64,000 bases of DNA from Saccharibacillus endophyticus. Lineage in GTDB: Bacteria > Bacillota > Bacilli > Paenibacillales > Paenibacillaceae. The stretch spans positions 1-64,000 of the forward strand of contig NZ_JAAZWE010000008.1 of the NCBI RefSeq assembly GCF_013185185.1, in the 5' to 3' direction. The notes below the pieces were generated by a model, which did no database searches, was not told the origin of the DNA, and saw nothing but the letters and a program-made list of their open reading frames with translations. Below, piece by piece: positions 1 to 8,471 of the stretch; within the stretch, counting starts at the first letter, position 1; each line of letters opens with the position of its first letter. The position numbers and the translations under genes were made by a program.

Positions 1-73
1 GGCTTAGCTCAGCTGGGAGAGCATCTGCCTTACAAGCAGAGGGTCGGGGGTTCGATCCCCTCAGCCTCCACCA
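1..73 (+). tRNA. tRNA-Val (anticodon TAC), 5' end cut by window
   Basis: Anticodon loop CTTACAA on a TCTGC/GCAGA stem gives TAC, reading GUA. The T arm with TTCGATC loop is at 46-61 and encoded CCA is at 71-73. The 3' acceptor strand AGCCTCC predicts GGAGGCT at the 5' end, so three bases lie before the window. First of eight clustered tRNAs. Confidence 0.95.
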
Positions 74-87
74 TATTCACTCTCTGT

Positions 88-162
88 TGGGGGTTAGCCA
101 AGCGGTAAGGCAACGGACTTTGACTCCGTCATGCATAGGTTCAAATCCTATACCCCCAGCCA
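88..162 (+). tRNA. tRNA-Gln (anticodon TTG)
   Basis: Acceptor TGGGGGT pairs with ACCCCCA; the anticodon stem ACGGA/TCCGT encloses CTTTGAC, giving TTG for CAA codons. Discriminator G and encoded CCA at 160-162. Confidence 0.95.
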
Positions 163-169
163 TTTATGA

Positions 170-245
170 GAGCCATTAGCTCAGTTGGTAGAGCACCTGA
201 CTTTTAATCAGGGTGTCGAAGGTTCGAGTCCTTCATGGCTCACCA
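170..245 (+). tRNA. tRNA-Lys (anticodon TTT)
   Basis: Acceptor GAGCCAT pairs with ATGGCTC; the anticodon loop CTTTTAA on CCTGA/TCAGG gives TTT. T loop TTCGAGT; encoded CCA at 243-245. Confidence 0.95.
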
Positions 246-264
246 TTTACACCATTGGTATTGT

Positions 265-349
265 GCGCGTGTGGCGGAATTGGCAGACGCACTAGACTTA
301 GGATCTAGCGTCTTACGACGTGGGGGTTCAAGTCCCTCCACGCGCACCA
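265..349 (+). tRNA. tRNA-Leu (anticodon TAG)
   Basis: Class II tRNA with a long variable arm. Acceptor GCGCGTG pairs with CACGCGC; the loop CTTAGGA on CTAGA/TCTAG gives TAG for CUA. Encoded CCA at 347-349. Confidence 0.95.
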
Positions 350-357
350 CTTATTTT

Positions 358-432
358 GCGGACGTGGCTCAGCGGTAGAGCATCGCCTTGCCAAGGCGAG
401 GGTCGCGGGTTCGATTCCCGTCGTCCGCTCCA
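358..432 (+). tRNA. tRNA-Gly (anticodon GCC)
   Basis: Acceptor GCGGACG pairs with CGTCCGC; the loop TTGCCAA on TCGCC/GGCGA gives GCC. Discriminator T, encoded CCA at 430-432. One of two glycine isoacceptors in the cluster. Confidence 0.95.
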
Positions 433-438
433 TATTTT

Positions 439-515
439 GCGCCCTTAGCTCAGCTGGATAGAGCGTTTGACTACGAATCAAAAGGCCGGGAGTTCGAATC
501 TCTCAGGGCGCGCCA
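439..515 (+). tRNA. tRNA-Arg (anticodon ACG)
   Basis: Acceptor GCGCCCT pairs with AGGGCGC; the loop CTACGAA on TTTGA/TCAAA gives ACG, whose A34 is normally edited to inosine. Encoded CCA at 513-515. Confidence 0.95.
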
Positions 516-533
516 TCTTTTACAAAGGAATAA

Positions 534-607
534 CGGGATGTAGCTCAGCTTGGTAGAGCACCTGGTTTGGGACCAGGGGGTCGCATGTTCAAATCGTGTC
601 ATCCCGA
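534..607 (+). tRNA. tRNA-Pro (anticodon TGG), no encoded CCA
   Basis: Acceptor CGGGATG pairs with CATCCCG; the loop TTTGGGA on CCTGG/CCAGG gives TGG. Unlike its neighbours it ends at discriminator A607 followed by TTG, so CCA must be added enzymatically. Confidence 0.95.
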
Positions 608-615
608 TTGCTTTT

Positions 616-689
616 GCGGGTGTAGTTCAATGGTAGAACTCCAGCCTTCCAAGCTGGTAGCGTGGGTTCGATTCCCATCACCCGCTCCA
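616..689 (+). tRNA. tRNA-Gly (anticodon TCC)
   Basis: Acceptor GCGGGTG pairs with CACCCGC; the loop CTTCCAA on CCAGC/GCTGG gives TCC. Encoded CCA at 687-689. Last tRNA before the cluster terminator. Confidence 0.95.
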
Positions 690-703
690 TTTTTTAAAAG
701 TCG

Positions 704-724
704 AGACCGGAAGCGGTCTTTTTT
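704..724 (+). terminator. terminator of the tRNA cluster
   Basis: Stem AGACCG/CGGTCT with GAAG loop followed by a T run. It sits 15 bases after the last tRNA. Confidence 0.85.
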
Positions 725-980
725 GTTATATACCCCGGCGTTCTCAAGAACGCTATTTTCTTATACCTCTTGACTTTGTCTCTGCGCAGTTTTAAAGCGG
801 GAATTCTGTATTTATACATAACGTTTTTCTGCTTTCATTTTATAGATTTTAGAAAACTTGCACAAAAATACCCGGTCGCTTTTTCGCTATAAAGTGAAGA
901 TTTATCAAATGAATTGTTGTATGATGTGATGAAGATGTCATATCAGCAAGCATGCAATGCAGACAGATAGGAGGAGTAAC

Positions 981-3776
981 ATGACTGAACTGACGGTAAC
1001 CGCAAACAAAGGCAGTTCCAACAACCTGCTCAGACGCGATGTGCGGTTCCTGGGGAATATTCTTGGAGAAGTGCTCGTTCATCACAGCGGACAGGAACTC
1101 CTGGACAAGGTCGAGAAGATTCGCGAACTAAGCAAGTCGCTTCGCGCGATCTATCTGCCGGACCTTCACGAAGAGTTCAAGCGAGAAATCTATTCGCTCG
1201 ATCCGGAGATTCGACATCAGGTCATTCGGGCTTTCGCCATTTATTTTCAACTCGTTAATATTGCGGAACAGAACCATAGAATTCGCAGAAAACGCGACTA
1301 CGAACGATCTGCCGGTGAAGCCGCGCAGCCGGGTTCGATCGAAACCTCGGTTCAGCAACTGAAAGAACAAAACTTCTCCTATGAAGACGTACAGAATTTC
1401 CTGCAAAATCTGTCGCTTGAACTGGTTATGACAGCGCATCCGACAGAAGCGGTTCGCAGGGTTATTTTGGACATTCACAAGCGCATTGCGGCAGACGTGA
1501 TGCAGCTCGACGATCCGTCATTGACCTTCCGGGAACGTGAACAGTTGCGCGAAAAGCTGCTCAACGAAGTTATTACCCTGTGGCAAACGGACGAACTTCG
1601 TGACCGTAAGCCAACCGTACTCGACGAAGTTCGAAACGGCATGTACTACTTCCATGAGACGCTATTCCATGTGTTGCCTGACGTATACGGCGAATTGGAA
1701 CGATGTCTCGACAAATACTATCCGGGACACGACTGGCATGTGCCGAACTATCTGCGTTTTGGTTCGTGGATCGGCGGAGACCGCGACGGCAATCCTTCGG
1801 TGACTGCAAGCGTGACCTGGCAGACCTTGCAAATGCAGCGCAAACTCGCTATTCGGGAATACCATGCAATTCTCGTCGAACTCATTCGCGTACTCAGCTT
1901 CAGCAGCAGCATCGTCAACGTGACGGATGAACTGTTGGAGTCGATCGAACATGACCGCGAGAACGTAGCGGTCGATCCCAAGTCTTACTGGCACAACGAC
2001 AATGAGCCTTACCGCGTAAAACTCACGTATATGATGCGTAAACTCGACAACGTACTCGATGACGAGAAAAAAGGTTGTCCCGACCGTTACGCGCAACCGT
2101 CCGAACTGATCGAAGACCTTCAAATCATTGACCGCAGCTTGCGTTACCATCATGCCGATTACGTAGCGGACAGCTCGATCAAGAAACTGGTTCGCCAGGT
2201 CGAATTGTTCGGATTCCATACGGCTACTCTGGATATCCGCCAGCATAGTCAGGAACATGAGAAAGCCATGACTGAAATTCTGAACAGCATGAACATCGTT
2301 TCCGATTATGCACAGTTGTCCGAAGACGAAAAAGTCGAGCTGTTGGTTCGTTTGTTGGAAGATCCGAGACCGCTGACGACTCCGTATCAGACATACAGCG
2401 ACGGTACGGAAGAGTGCCTTCAGGTCTACCGTACGGTATTCGAAGCCCAGAACGAATTCGGTAAAAATTGCATCAGCAGTTACCTCATCAGCATGGCTGA
2501 AGCATCCAGTGATATTTTGGAGGTTATGGTCTTCGCCAAAGAAGTCGGACTCTTCCGCAAACATCCGGACGGAACCGTGGTCAGCACGCTGCAGGCTGTA
2601 CCGTTGTTCGAGACGATCGGCGACCTTCAAGCAGCCAGCGGCATCATGAAGCGCCTATTCGATATTCCGATCTACCGCGAAGCGGTTACCGCGATGAATG
2701 ACCAGCAGGAGATTATGCTGGGTTATTCCGACAGCAGCAAAGACGGGGGAACGGTTGCAGCGAACTGGGAACTCCGCGTCGCGTTGAACGAGATTACGGC
2801 TATGGCCTCCTCTTACGACGTGAAGCTGAAGTTCTTCCATGGTCGCGGCGGTTCGCTCGGTCGTGGAGGTATGCCGCTTAACCGGAGCATCTTGGCTCAA
2901 CCTCCGCACACTGTAGGAGCGGGCATCAAGATTACGGAGCAGGGTGAAGTGCTGTCCTCCCGTTACTCGCTTAAAGGTATTGCGTATCGAAGCCTTGAAC
3001 AAGCGACTTCAGCATTGCTGACTTCGGCAGTTGCGGCAACCGATACTTCTTATATGGAAGAAGAAATTCAGTGGGAAGATATTGCAAGAGGGATTTCCGA
3101 AGCTTCGCTGGAAAAATATCAGGATCTCATTTTCCGCGATCCGGACTTCTTGTCCTTCTTCAAAGGAGCAACGCCGCTGTCCGAGATTGGCGAGTTGAAT
3201 ATCGGTTCCCGTCCTTCCAAGCGGAAGAATAGCGACCGTTTCGAAGACTTGCGCGCGATTCCGTGGGTATTTGCCTGGACGCAAGGTCGCTATCTGGTTC
3301 CGGCTTGGTATGCGGCAGGAACAGGTATCCAAAGCTTCTATCAAGGCAAACCGGAAAATCTCGAAACGTTGAAAAAAATGTATGCAAGCTTCCCGTTCTT
3401 TACTTCTTTGGTCGATTCGCTTCAAATGGCAGTCGCCAAAGCCGATCTGGTCATTGCGAAGGAGTATGCTTCCATGTACGGAGACGACGAAAGCCGTACT
3501 CGAATCTTCGGCTTGATCGAAGAAGAGTTCCGTCTAACGAAGCAGCTGATCCTCGACATTACCGGTCAGCAAGAAATTTTGGATAATGTACCGGTTATTC
3601 AAGAATCGATCAGGCTCCGCAATCCGTACGTCGATCCGCTTAGCTACCTGCAAGTCCAACTGCTGACGGAACTGCGCGAATTGCGGGATACGGCAGAACC
3701 GGAAGATCAGGAACTGATTCGTGAAGTTCTGCTTACGATTAACGGCATTGCTGCAGGACTTCGAAATACGGGTTGA
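981..3776 (+). CDS. ppc: phosphoenolpyruvate carboxylase
   Basis: Cytosolic anaplerotic enzyme that carboxylates phosphoenolpyruvate to oxaloacetate. The 931-residue product has the usual bacterial length. Seen in the sequence: catalytic-His motif VMTAHPTEAVRR near residue 153, GGDRDGNP, GYSDSSKDGG and the mobile-loop motif FHGRGGSLGRGG, plus the invariant C-terminal RNTG (here with a final Gly). A start at 957 is possible, but ATG981 is preceded by AGGAGGA at 969-975 with ideal spacing, so the shorter form is preferred. The gene stands alone and is closed by a strong terminator. The 255 bases in front hold no other gene that I recognise. Confidence 0.97.
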   Translation: MTELTVTANKGSSNNLLRRDVRFLGNILGEVLVHHSGQELLDKVEKIRELSKSLRAIYLPDLHEEFKREIYSLDPEIRHQVIRAFAIYFQLVNIAEQNHRIRRKRDYERSAGEAAQPGSIETSVQQLKEQNFSYEDVQNFLQNLSLELVMTAHPTEAVRRVILDIHKRIAADVMQLDDPSLTFREREQLREKLLNEVITLWQTDELRDRKPTVLDEVRNGMYYFHETLFHVLPDVYGELERCLDKYYPGHDWHVPNYLRFGSWIGGDRDGNPSVTASVTWQTLQMQRKLAIREYHAILVELIRVLSFSSSIVNVTDELLESIEHDRENVAVDPKSYWHNDNEPYRVKLTYMMRKLDNVLDDEKKGCPDRYAQPSELIEDLQIIDRSLRYHHADYVADSSIKKLVRQVELFGFHTATLDIRQHSQEHEKAMTEILNSMNIVSDYAQLSEDEKVELLVRLLEDPRPLTTPYQTYSDGTEECLQVYRTVFEAQNEFGKNCISSYLISMAEASSDILEVMVFAKEVGLFRKHPDGTVVSTLQAVPLFETIGDLQAASGIMKRLFDIPIYREAVTAMNDQQEIMLGYSDSSKDGGTVAANWELRVALNEITAMASSYDVKLKFFHGRGGSLGRGGMPLNRSILAQPPHTVGAGIKITEQGEVLSSRYSLKGIAYRSLEQATSALLTSAVAATDTSYMEEEIQWEDIARGISEASLEKYQDLIFRDPDFLSFFKGATPLSEIGELNIGSRPSKRKNSDRFEDLRAIPWVFAWTQGRYLVPAWYAAGTGIQSFYQGKPENLETLKKMYASFPFFTSLVDSLQMAVAKADLVIAKEYASMYGDDESRTRIFGLIEEEFRLTKQLILDITGQQEILDNVPVIQESIRLRNPYVDPLSYLQVQLLTELRELRDTAEPEDQELIREVLLTINGIAAGLRNTG

Positions 3777-3805
3777 TAAAAATAACAAAACCGATCATTC
3801 TGCCA

Positions 3806-3842
3806 GCCGCGTCTTTTCATCAGGAAAGACGCGGCTTTTCTT
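3806..3842 (+). terminator. terminator after ppc
   Basis: Eleven-bp stem GCCGCGTCTTT/AAAGACGCGGC with a short loop, then TTTTCTTTG. It would be only weakly active in reverse because no A tract precedes it. Confidence 0.85.
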
Positions 3843-4128
3843 TGTATAAACCTAATGATGACGTCTTTTTCAGTTTCTTAACTTTTGTAAGGGGTTGGAA
3901 GAAGTTACAGCAGCAGTGTTGCTTTTTAACGCCGCATGAATTACGATTTGAACATACGCATAGAGCGGTCGATTTATGGCACAACCGCAGGCAGCAGTGA
4001 GCTTGATGTGGATGGACATGATCAAATCGGCCGGATGTAATGCTTGCCTTCAGTTGTTTGGGGAATCCCGGAAAAGAAGCGGCAGGGGCTTCAGGTTCCC
4101 AATTCAGCGGGCTTAGTCTGGGGGAGAC
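3843..4128. other. gap upstream of sigW with no recognised element
   Basis: About 290 bases between the ppc terminator and sigW. I see no ORF with a ribosome site and no good ECF-type or sigma-A promoter. The clearest ECF promoter lies downstream of sigW instead. Confidence 0.4.
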
Positions 4129-4701
4129 ATGGTGGACAATCTGGAAACGAGATTGGTGAAACTTGCGCTCAAAGGTGACCAGAGGGCGTTCGCCGAAATC
4201 GTTGATCTCTATAAGGATCGAATTTTTCATCTCGCGTATCGAATGCTGAGCAATCGACACGAGGCGGAGGATGTCGTTCAGGAGACGTTTTTGCGCGTCT
4301 ACCGGAATTTGGATCGTTATGATCCTGGACAGAAATTTTCGACCTGGATTTATCGGATCGGAACGAACCTGAGCATCGACCGTCTGAGAAAAAGAAAACC
4401 TACATACTCGCTCGACGCGGAGATCGGCGATCAGGACGGCGCCGATGGTTACGCGCTTATACCCGGTGACAATCGTACGCCGGAAACGGAATACATGATT
4501 TCCGAGACGCGTACGACAATTCATGAAGCGATTGACGGATTGCCTCCGAAGTATAAGACCGTCATGATTTTGCGTTATTTGCAGGAGTTGTCGTTGCAAG
4601 AGATCAGCGACGTGCTCGATATGCCGGTAACGACGATTAAGACACGCGTGCACCGCGGTCGTGAATTTTTGCGAAAAAAGCTGGAATCGCAGCAACATTA
4701 A
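4129..4701 (+). CDS. sigW: ECF sigma factor, SigW type
   Basis: Extracytoplasmic-function RNA polymerase sigma factor of 190 residues. Region 2 contains the segment from MLSNRHEAEDVVQETFLRVY through FSTWIYRIGTN. Region 4 has LPPKYKTVMILRYLQELSLQ and a helix-turn-helix ending in TTIKTRVHRGREFLRKKL. The start has GGGGGAGA just upstream. Synteny with rsiW, cdaA, cdaR, glmM and glmS matches the Bacillus sigW locus, and this order is the main reason for naming it SigW rather than another ECF member. It likely controls envelope-stress genes and is held by the membrane anti-sigma factor encoded 200 bases downstream. Confidence 0.9.
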   Translation: MVDNLETRLVKLALKGDQRAFAEIVDLYKDRIFHLAYRMLSNRHEAEDVVQETFLRVYRNLDRYDPGQKFSTWIYRIGTNLSIDRLRKRKPTYSLDAEIGDQDGADGYALIPGDNRTPETEYMISETRTTIHEAIDGLPPKYKTVMILRYLQELSLQEISDVLDMPVTTIKTRVHRGREFLRKKLESQQH

Positions 4702-4812
4702 GCGATTTCGGTTTTTTTGTGGAAAACTTTTCGAGAGTAAAACTCAAATTTTACGAAACATTGAACGTCGCTTAATAAAATCAAAATTTAATTCGATTTT
4801 ATTGTTACCCAT

Positions 4813-4838
4813 TGAAACTATCATCGGCATGCGGCGTA
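4813..4838 (+). promoter_or_regulatory. SigW-type promoter upstream of rsiW
   Basis: TGAAAC at 4813-4818 and CGTA at 4835-4838, separated by exactly 16 bases. This is the consensus known for Bacillus SigW promoters. It points at rsiW, which starts 65 bases later. Confidence 0.7.
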
Positions 4839-4902
4839 TTAAGAAGGGCATGATAAGGCCAACAACAGATTTTACCGAGTTTTTACGAAAGGATTGGCTC
4901 AT

Positions 4903-5523
4903 ATGGAATGCAAACAAGCCGTCTCGCTCATGCACGATTATCTGGATGGAGATCTGCCTTCAGAGCAGGCACGCGAATTACAAAGTCACCTGGAAGCCTG
5001 TACGGATTGCCGAGCTGCTTTTCGACGTCTCGAAGAGACGGAGATGATGTTGTTCGCGGCAAACCGAAAGTCTGAGTCCGTAGCGGTATCCGAAGATATG
5101 ACCGATCGCATCATGAGTTTTCTTCCTCAGCCCAAAAAGCACAGTCCCGTATGGAATTGGGTGCGCAGGCATCCGGCATTGACCGCGGCAGCCGCTTTTA
5201 TCCTTATTATGCTGGGCACGTCGATCGGATTTTGGAATGCGGATACTCAGCTTGTCGTCAGAGGCAGTGATCTGAATCGCGTTCAAGTGGAGGGGAATAC
5301 CGTAATCGTTCCGGAAGGCACGATTGTCAGCGGAGACCTCACCGTAGAACGCGGAGAATTGAAGATCTACGGCGATGTAGAGGGGAATGTAACGGTCATC
5401 GACGGTTCGGCCTACCAGGCTTCGACGGCACATGTCGCGGGGCAGGTTAAGGATATCAATCAGGCGTTCGACTGGGTATGGTATAAGTTGAGCAATATTG
5501 TCTCGGAAGTCGCCTATCGCTAG
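4903..5523 (+). CDS. rsiW: anti-sigma-W factor with zf-HC2 domain and unusual outer domain
   Basis: Predicted membrane anti-sigma factor of 206 residues. The N-terminal zinc-finger (zf-HC2/ZAS) domain has MECKQAV then HLEACTDCRAAF, the usual H..C..C arrangement that clamps the sigma factor. One membrane span lies near residues 90-107 (ALTAAAAFILIMLGTSIGFW). The outer part contains valine/glycine-rich repeats (VIVPEGTIVSGDLTVERGEL, then IYGDVEGNVTVIDG) that resemble the short beta-helical repeats of bactofilins. ATG4903 is preferred over TTG4894 because AAAGGA lies nine bases upstream. Stress-triggered proteolysis by site-1 and site-2 proteases is inferred from the family. Confidence 0.88.
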   Translation: MECKQAVSLMHDYLDGDLPSEQARELQSHLEACTDCRAAFRRLEETEMMLFAANRKSESVAVSEDMTDRIMSFLPQPKKHSPVWNWVRRHPALTAAAAFILIMLGTSIGFWNADTQLVVRGSDLNRVQVEGNTVIVPEGTIVSGDLTVERGELKIYGDVEGNVTVIDGSAYQASTAHVAGQVKDINQAFDWVWYKLSNIVSEVAYR

Positions 5524-5552
5524 CAACCCTGTCGAATGTTTCGATTCTCGTC

Positions 5553-5558
5553 TATATT
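5553..5558 (+). promoter_or_regulatory. possible -10 box for the RNA upstream of cdaA
   Basis: TATATT with no convincing -35 box. It would start transcription near 5565, a few bases before the structured RNA, so that RNA could be made independently. Confidence 0.25.
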
Positions 5559-5570
5559 GCAGTAGAAAGT

Positions 5571-5745
5571 AAGGCGCTTTGCCTCGTACCCTGTCAACGC
5601 TCAAGGTAAGGTTACGCCCACCTGAGATTTCGTGCCTAACCCGTGTACGAAGTCTCTAACGGAAATGCACCTAAGCGTGTGCGTTTCAGCCGAGCGTAAA
5701 CCTCTGATCAAGAGTTGACAAGCTACTAAGGCAGCGCCTTTTTTT
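5571..5745 (+). ncRNA. structured RNA candidate between rsiW and cdaA, family unknown
   Basis: The ends pair: AGGCGC 5572-5577 with GCGCCT 5734-5739, and TGCCT 5580-5584 with AGGCA 5729-5733 across a two-base bulge, followed by seven T. Inside, GTCAA 5593-5597 can pair with TTGAC 5715-5719, or ACGCTC 5597-5602 with GAGCGT 5692-5697. Further hairpins are AGGT/ACCT near 5614-5632, GAGA...TCTC around 5633-5655, GAAATGCAC/GTGTGCGTTTC near 5662-5687, and CTCT/AGAG at 5702-5714. The layout suits a multi-branched riboswitch, attenuator or stand-alone small RNA. It lacks the motifs I know for the ydaO, SAM, lysine, TPP, FMN, T-box, SRP RNA and M-box classes. Confidence 0.5.
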
Positions 5746-5915
5746 GCGTGCTCTGCAAGGCTCGGCTTGCAACGCAAGCACGAACGTTATAACCTATAGA
5801 TATATAAATCCGAATTACAATCCGAACCGGCAGTCGGTTCCGAAGCTTGGTTGGCCGGCGGCCCTACATAGTAGCCAGCAGCCTGAGAGAGACGGAGATA
5901 ACGGGGGCTTGGGTC

Positions 5916-6749
5916 ATGATGGATTATTTTACAAACCTAACTTGGCAAGATACGATCAAGGATGTCGCGGATATCTTGATCGTTACTTATATTGTGTATC
6001 AATTGATTCTGCTTGTACGCGGAACGCGCGCCGTACAATTGTTAAAAGGCATCCTTGTGCTGGTTATCGTTTGGGCGATCAGCAGTTGGTTGGATCTGTA
6101 TACGTTAAAGTGGCTGATGGACCGTATGTTTACTTTCGGGGTCGTCGCGATCTTTATCATCTTCCAGCCTGAGCTCCGTCGAGGGCTTGAACAGCTGGGA
6201 CGCGGGAAATTTGTAGGACGAAACAGCGCGGATGAAGAAGAAGTCGGACATATGATCGGCGAATTAATGAAGTCGATCAACTATTTGTCCCGTCGCAAGA
6301 TCGGTGCGCTAATCGTCTTTGAGCGAAATACCGGACTCAATGAGTATACGGAGTCCGGCATTCCGATGAAGTCTGTCGTCACGTCAGAGCTTTTGATCAA
6401 CATTTTCACGCCGAACACGCCTTTACACGATGGAGCAGTCATTATTCAGGATCGCACGTTGTCGGCGGCGGCCTGTTATCTGCCTCTGTCCGAGAATCCT
6501 TTTATCAGCAAAGAACTCGGGACTAGACACCGTGCAGCGATCGGGATCAGCGAAGTGGCGGATTCCGTGTCCGTTATCGTGTCGGAAGAGACGGGACAGG
6601 TTTCGCTTGCGCTTGACGGGAAAGTCGTACGGGACATCGGCGAAGAAGCGCTGGTATCCAAGTTGTATGAACTACTGAAACCGAATGCGTCCATTAAAGA
6701 AAAGAAGGGCTTGTTCTGGAGAAAGAAAGGGGACGAGCCGAATGGATAA
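5916..6749 (+). CDS. cdaA: diadenylate cyclase CdaA (c-di-AMP synthase)
   Basis: Membrane enzyme that condenses two ATP into cyclic di-AMP, the second messenger for cell-wall and potassium homeostasis. Three transmembrane segments occupy roughly residues 15-95, followed by the DAC domain with the two diagnostic motifs DGAVIIQ and GTRHRAAIG. Length of about 277 residues fits the CdaA class. Translation may begin at ATG5916 or ATG5919 (MDYFTNLTWQD); both follow a GGGGG-rich ribosome site, and a longer frame back to 5847 has no such site. The gene overlaps cdaR by eight bases, so the synthase and its regulator are translationally coupled. Confidence 0.95.
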   Translation: MMDYFTNLTWQDTIKDVADILIVTYIVYQLILLVRGTRAVQLLKGILVLVIVWAISSWLDLYTLKWLMDRMFTFGVVAIFIIFQPELRRGLEQLGRGKFVGRNSADEEEVGHMIGELMKSINYLSRRKIGALIVFERNTGLNEYTESGIPMKSVVTSELLINIFTPNTPLHDGAVIIQDRTLSAAACYLPLSENPFISKELGTRHRAAIGISEVADSVSVIVSEETGQVSLALDGKVVRDIGEEALVSKLYELLKPNASIKEKKGLFWRKKGDEPNG

Positions 6750-8328
6750 GTGGCTGGCAAACAATACGGCTGCCAAAATTATCGCGTTAGCCGTAGCCTT
6801 GATTCTTTGGGCGATGGTTCATGTCGATACCGATGCGCCTACGATTACAAGAAGCAGCCAGGGAGACCATACGACCATTGCTAATCTATCCATCGAGCCT
6901 TACGGCTTGGATGCGGATAAATATGTATTGAAAACCGTTAGTCCGCAGCAGGTAAGCGTTAATGTGTCAGGACAGACTTCTCAGCTTGCGTCCTTGGCGA
7001 CCAGCAGCGAATATGAAGTGAAAATGGATTTAAGCAAGATTGAAGAACCGGGGCAGTATACCGTATCTTTGCAAGTCGATACGCCGCCCGGCGTCGAACT
7101 ATTGTCTATTCTGCCTTCGAAAGTGACTGTAACCGTCGAGGAGAAAGTTACGCAGGCATTTGATGCGGTCGTGCTGACGACAGGCGTTCCGGCTGAAGGT
7201 TTTGCGGAGCTTGATCCTGTTTTCGAAGACGGCAACGCCGTTCAGGTGACGCTTCCGGCCAGCGAGATGAAGCAGGTGCAGAAAATTCAGGGCGAGATTA
7301 GCGTAGAAGGGTCAAACGGGAACGTATCGGGTCGAATCAAGCTGGTCGCATACTCGAACAACGGCGAGGTGCTTGACGATGCGGTGATCGAGCCGGCATC
7401 GATCAAGGTACAGATCCCGATTTCCTCCAACGTATCGTCGTCTTCGAAAACTTTGCCTTTGAACGTCAGTTACAGTGGGAGTTTGCCTGATGGCCTCGTG
7501 TTGTCCGATGTCAAAGCAGGTGCTCAAGAAGTGACGGTATACGGTTCTGCGGACGTGTTGAAGAGCCTCAGCAGCTATCCGCCGATCACGCTTGATCTGG
7601 ATCGGATAACGGCAGAAGGGGAAACGACGTACTCCGAGGCATTGGCTGCACCGGAGGGCGCCGATCGCATCGTGCCCTCTTCGGTGAACTATACTGTGAC
7701 GGTCGTGCCTTACGAACAGAAGACGATTGCCAATGTTCCCGTTACATTAACCGGCTTGGCAAAAGGCAACGAGGCGACGATTACAAATCCGGAGTCCGGC
7801 AGGATGGATGTTACGATTGTGGGAGCATCGAGTCTTTTGGCGGGAGTGACGGCTAGTGATATTACGTTGACGGCCGACCTTGCCGGGCTCAACGCGGGAA
7901 CGCACAATGTACAGCTTGACGTGGAGCTTCCGAATTACATTCGAATAAATGAAAATACTCCGCCTTCAATTACGGTTGAAGTTACCGGAACCGCATCCGA
8001 TACAGAGAATCAGCCTCCGGCTGAGACGGATACGGAAAATCCTGCCCCGACTCCCGAGACGGACGGGAGCAGTGGCAACAATAACGAAACGGATCCGGGA
8101 ACCGAGCCTTCCGATTCCGAGACCAATACCAACACGGATACGCCGAGCACCGACGAGCCGGTAACCGAACAGCCTGGAACAACGGAAGAAACACCCGCCG
8201 CGCCGGACGAAGGAACAACGGATTCCGGCCAGACCGATCCGACCGAGAGCGAAGGATCAACCAATAATAGCGGAGAAACGAAGCCGGAACAAAACAACGA
8301 TACCGGGGGAGACGCAGTTACGCCTTGA
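6742..8328 (+). CDS. cdaR: CdaA regulatory protein with YbbR repeats
   Basis: Extracytoplasmic regulator of CdaA, 528 residues. An N-terminal membrane anchor (KIIALAVALILWAMVHV) is followed by about four YbbR repeats to about residue 425. The last hundred residues form a low-complexity Pro/Thr/Glu/Asn tail, typical of a wall-crossing linker and longer than in Bacillus subtilis. ATG6742 lies inside the cdaA stop region and is preferred to the upstream in-frame start. Next to cdaA and glmM it completes the CdaA-CdaR-GlmM complex that links c-di-AMP production to peptidoglycan precursor supply. Confidence 0.93.
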   Translation: MDKWLANNTAAKIIALAVALILWAMVHVDTDAPTITRSSQGDHTTIANLSIEPYGLDADKYVLKTVSPQQVSVNVSGQTSQLASLATSSEYEVKMDLSKIEEPGQYTVSLQVDTPPGVELLSILPSKVTVTVEEKVTQAFDAVVLTTGVPAEGFAELDPVFEDGNAVQVTLPASEMKQVQKIQGEISVEGSNGNVSGRIKLVAYSNNGEVLDDAVIEPASIKVQIPISSNVSSSSKTLPLNVSYSGSLPDGLVLSDVKAGAQEVTVYGSADVLKSLSSYPPITLDLDRITAEGETTYSEALAAPEGADRIVPSSVNYTVTVVPYEQKTIANVPVTLTGLAKGNEATITNPESGRMDVTIVGASSLLAGVTASDITLTADLAGLNAGTHNVQLDVELPNYIRINENTPPSITVEVTGTASDTENQPPAETDTENPAPTPETDGSSGNNNETDPGTEPSDSETNTNTDTPSTDEPVTEQPGTTEETPAAPDEGTTDSGQTDPTESEGSTNNSGETKPEQNNDTGGDAVTP

Positions 8329-8471
8329 GCATCGCCCCTTGCGCTTAATCATTGTACAATTATCATCATTCGAATACGAAGCACGAGTTGATTAAGCATG
8401 TTGTCTGAATCCTGAACAAGATGCCGGCTCCGGTGCACGTGGTTTGAAATAAAAGGAGAACGAGAATCGAT

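Noticed and set aside
957-980. Upstream ATG giving ppc eight more residues
   Set aside because: The ribosome site AGGAGGA overlaps these codons and is ideally spaced for ATG981.
3949-3971. Possible ECF promoter TGAACA upstream of sigW
   Set aside because: No CGTA/CGTC-like -10 at 15-17 bases; only CGGTC at the wrong distance.
5553-5745. ydaO-type c-di-AMP riboswitch, 6S RNA or SRP RNA upstream of cdaA
   Set aside because: The conserved sequence blocks I know for these RNAs are not present, so no family name was given.
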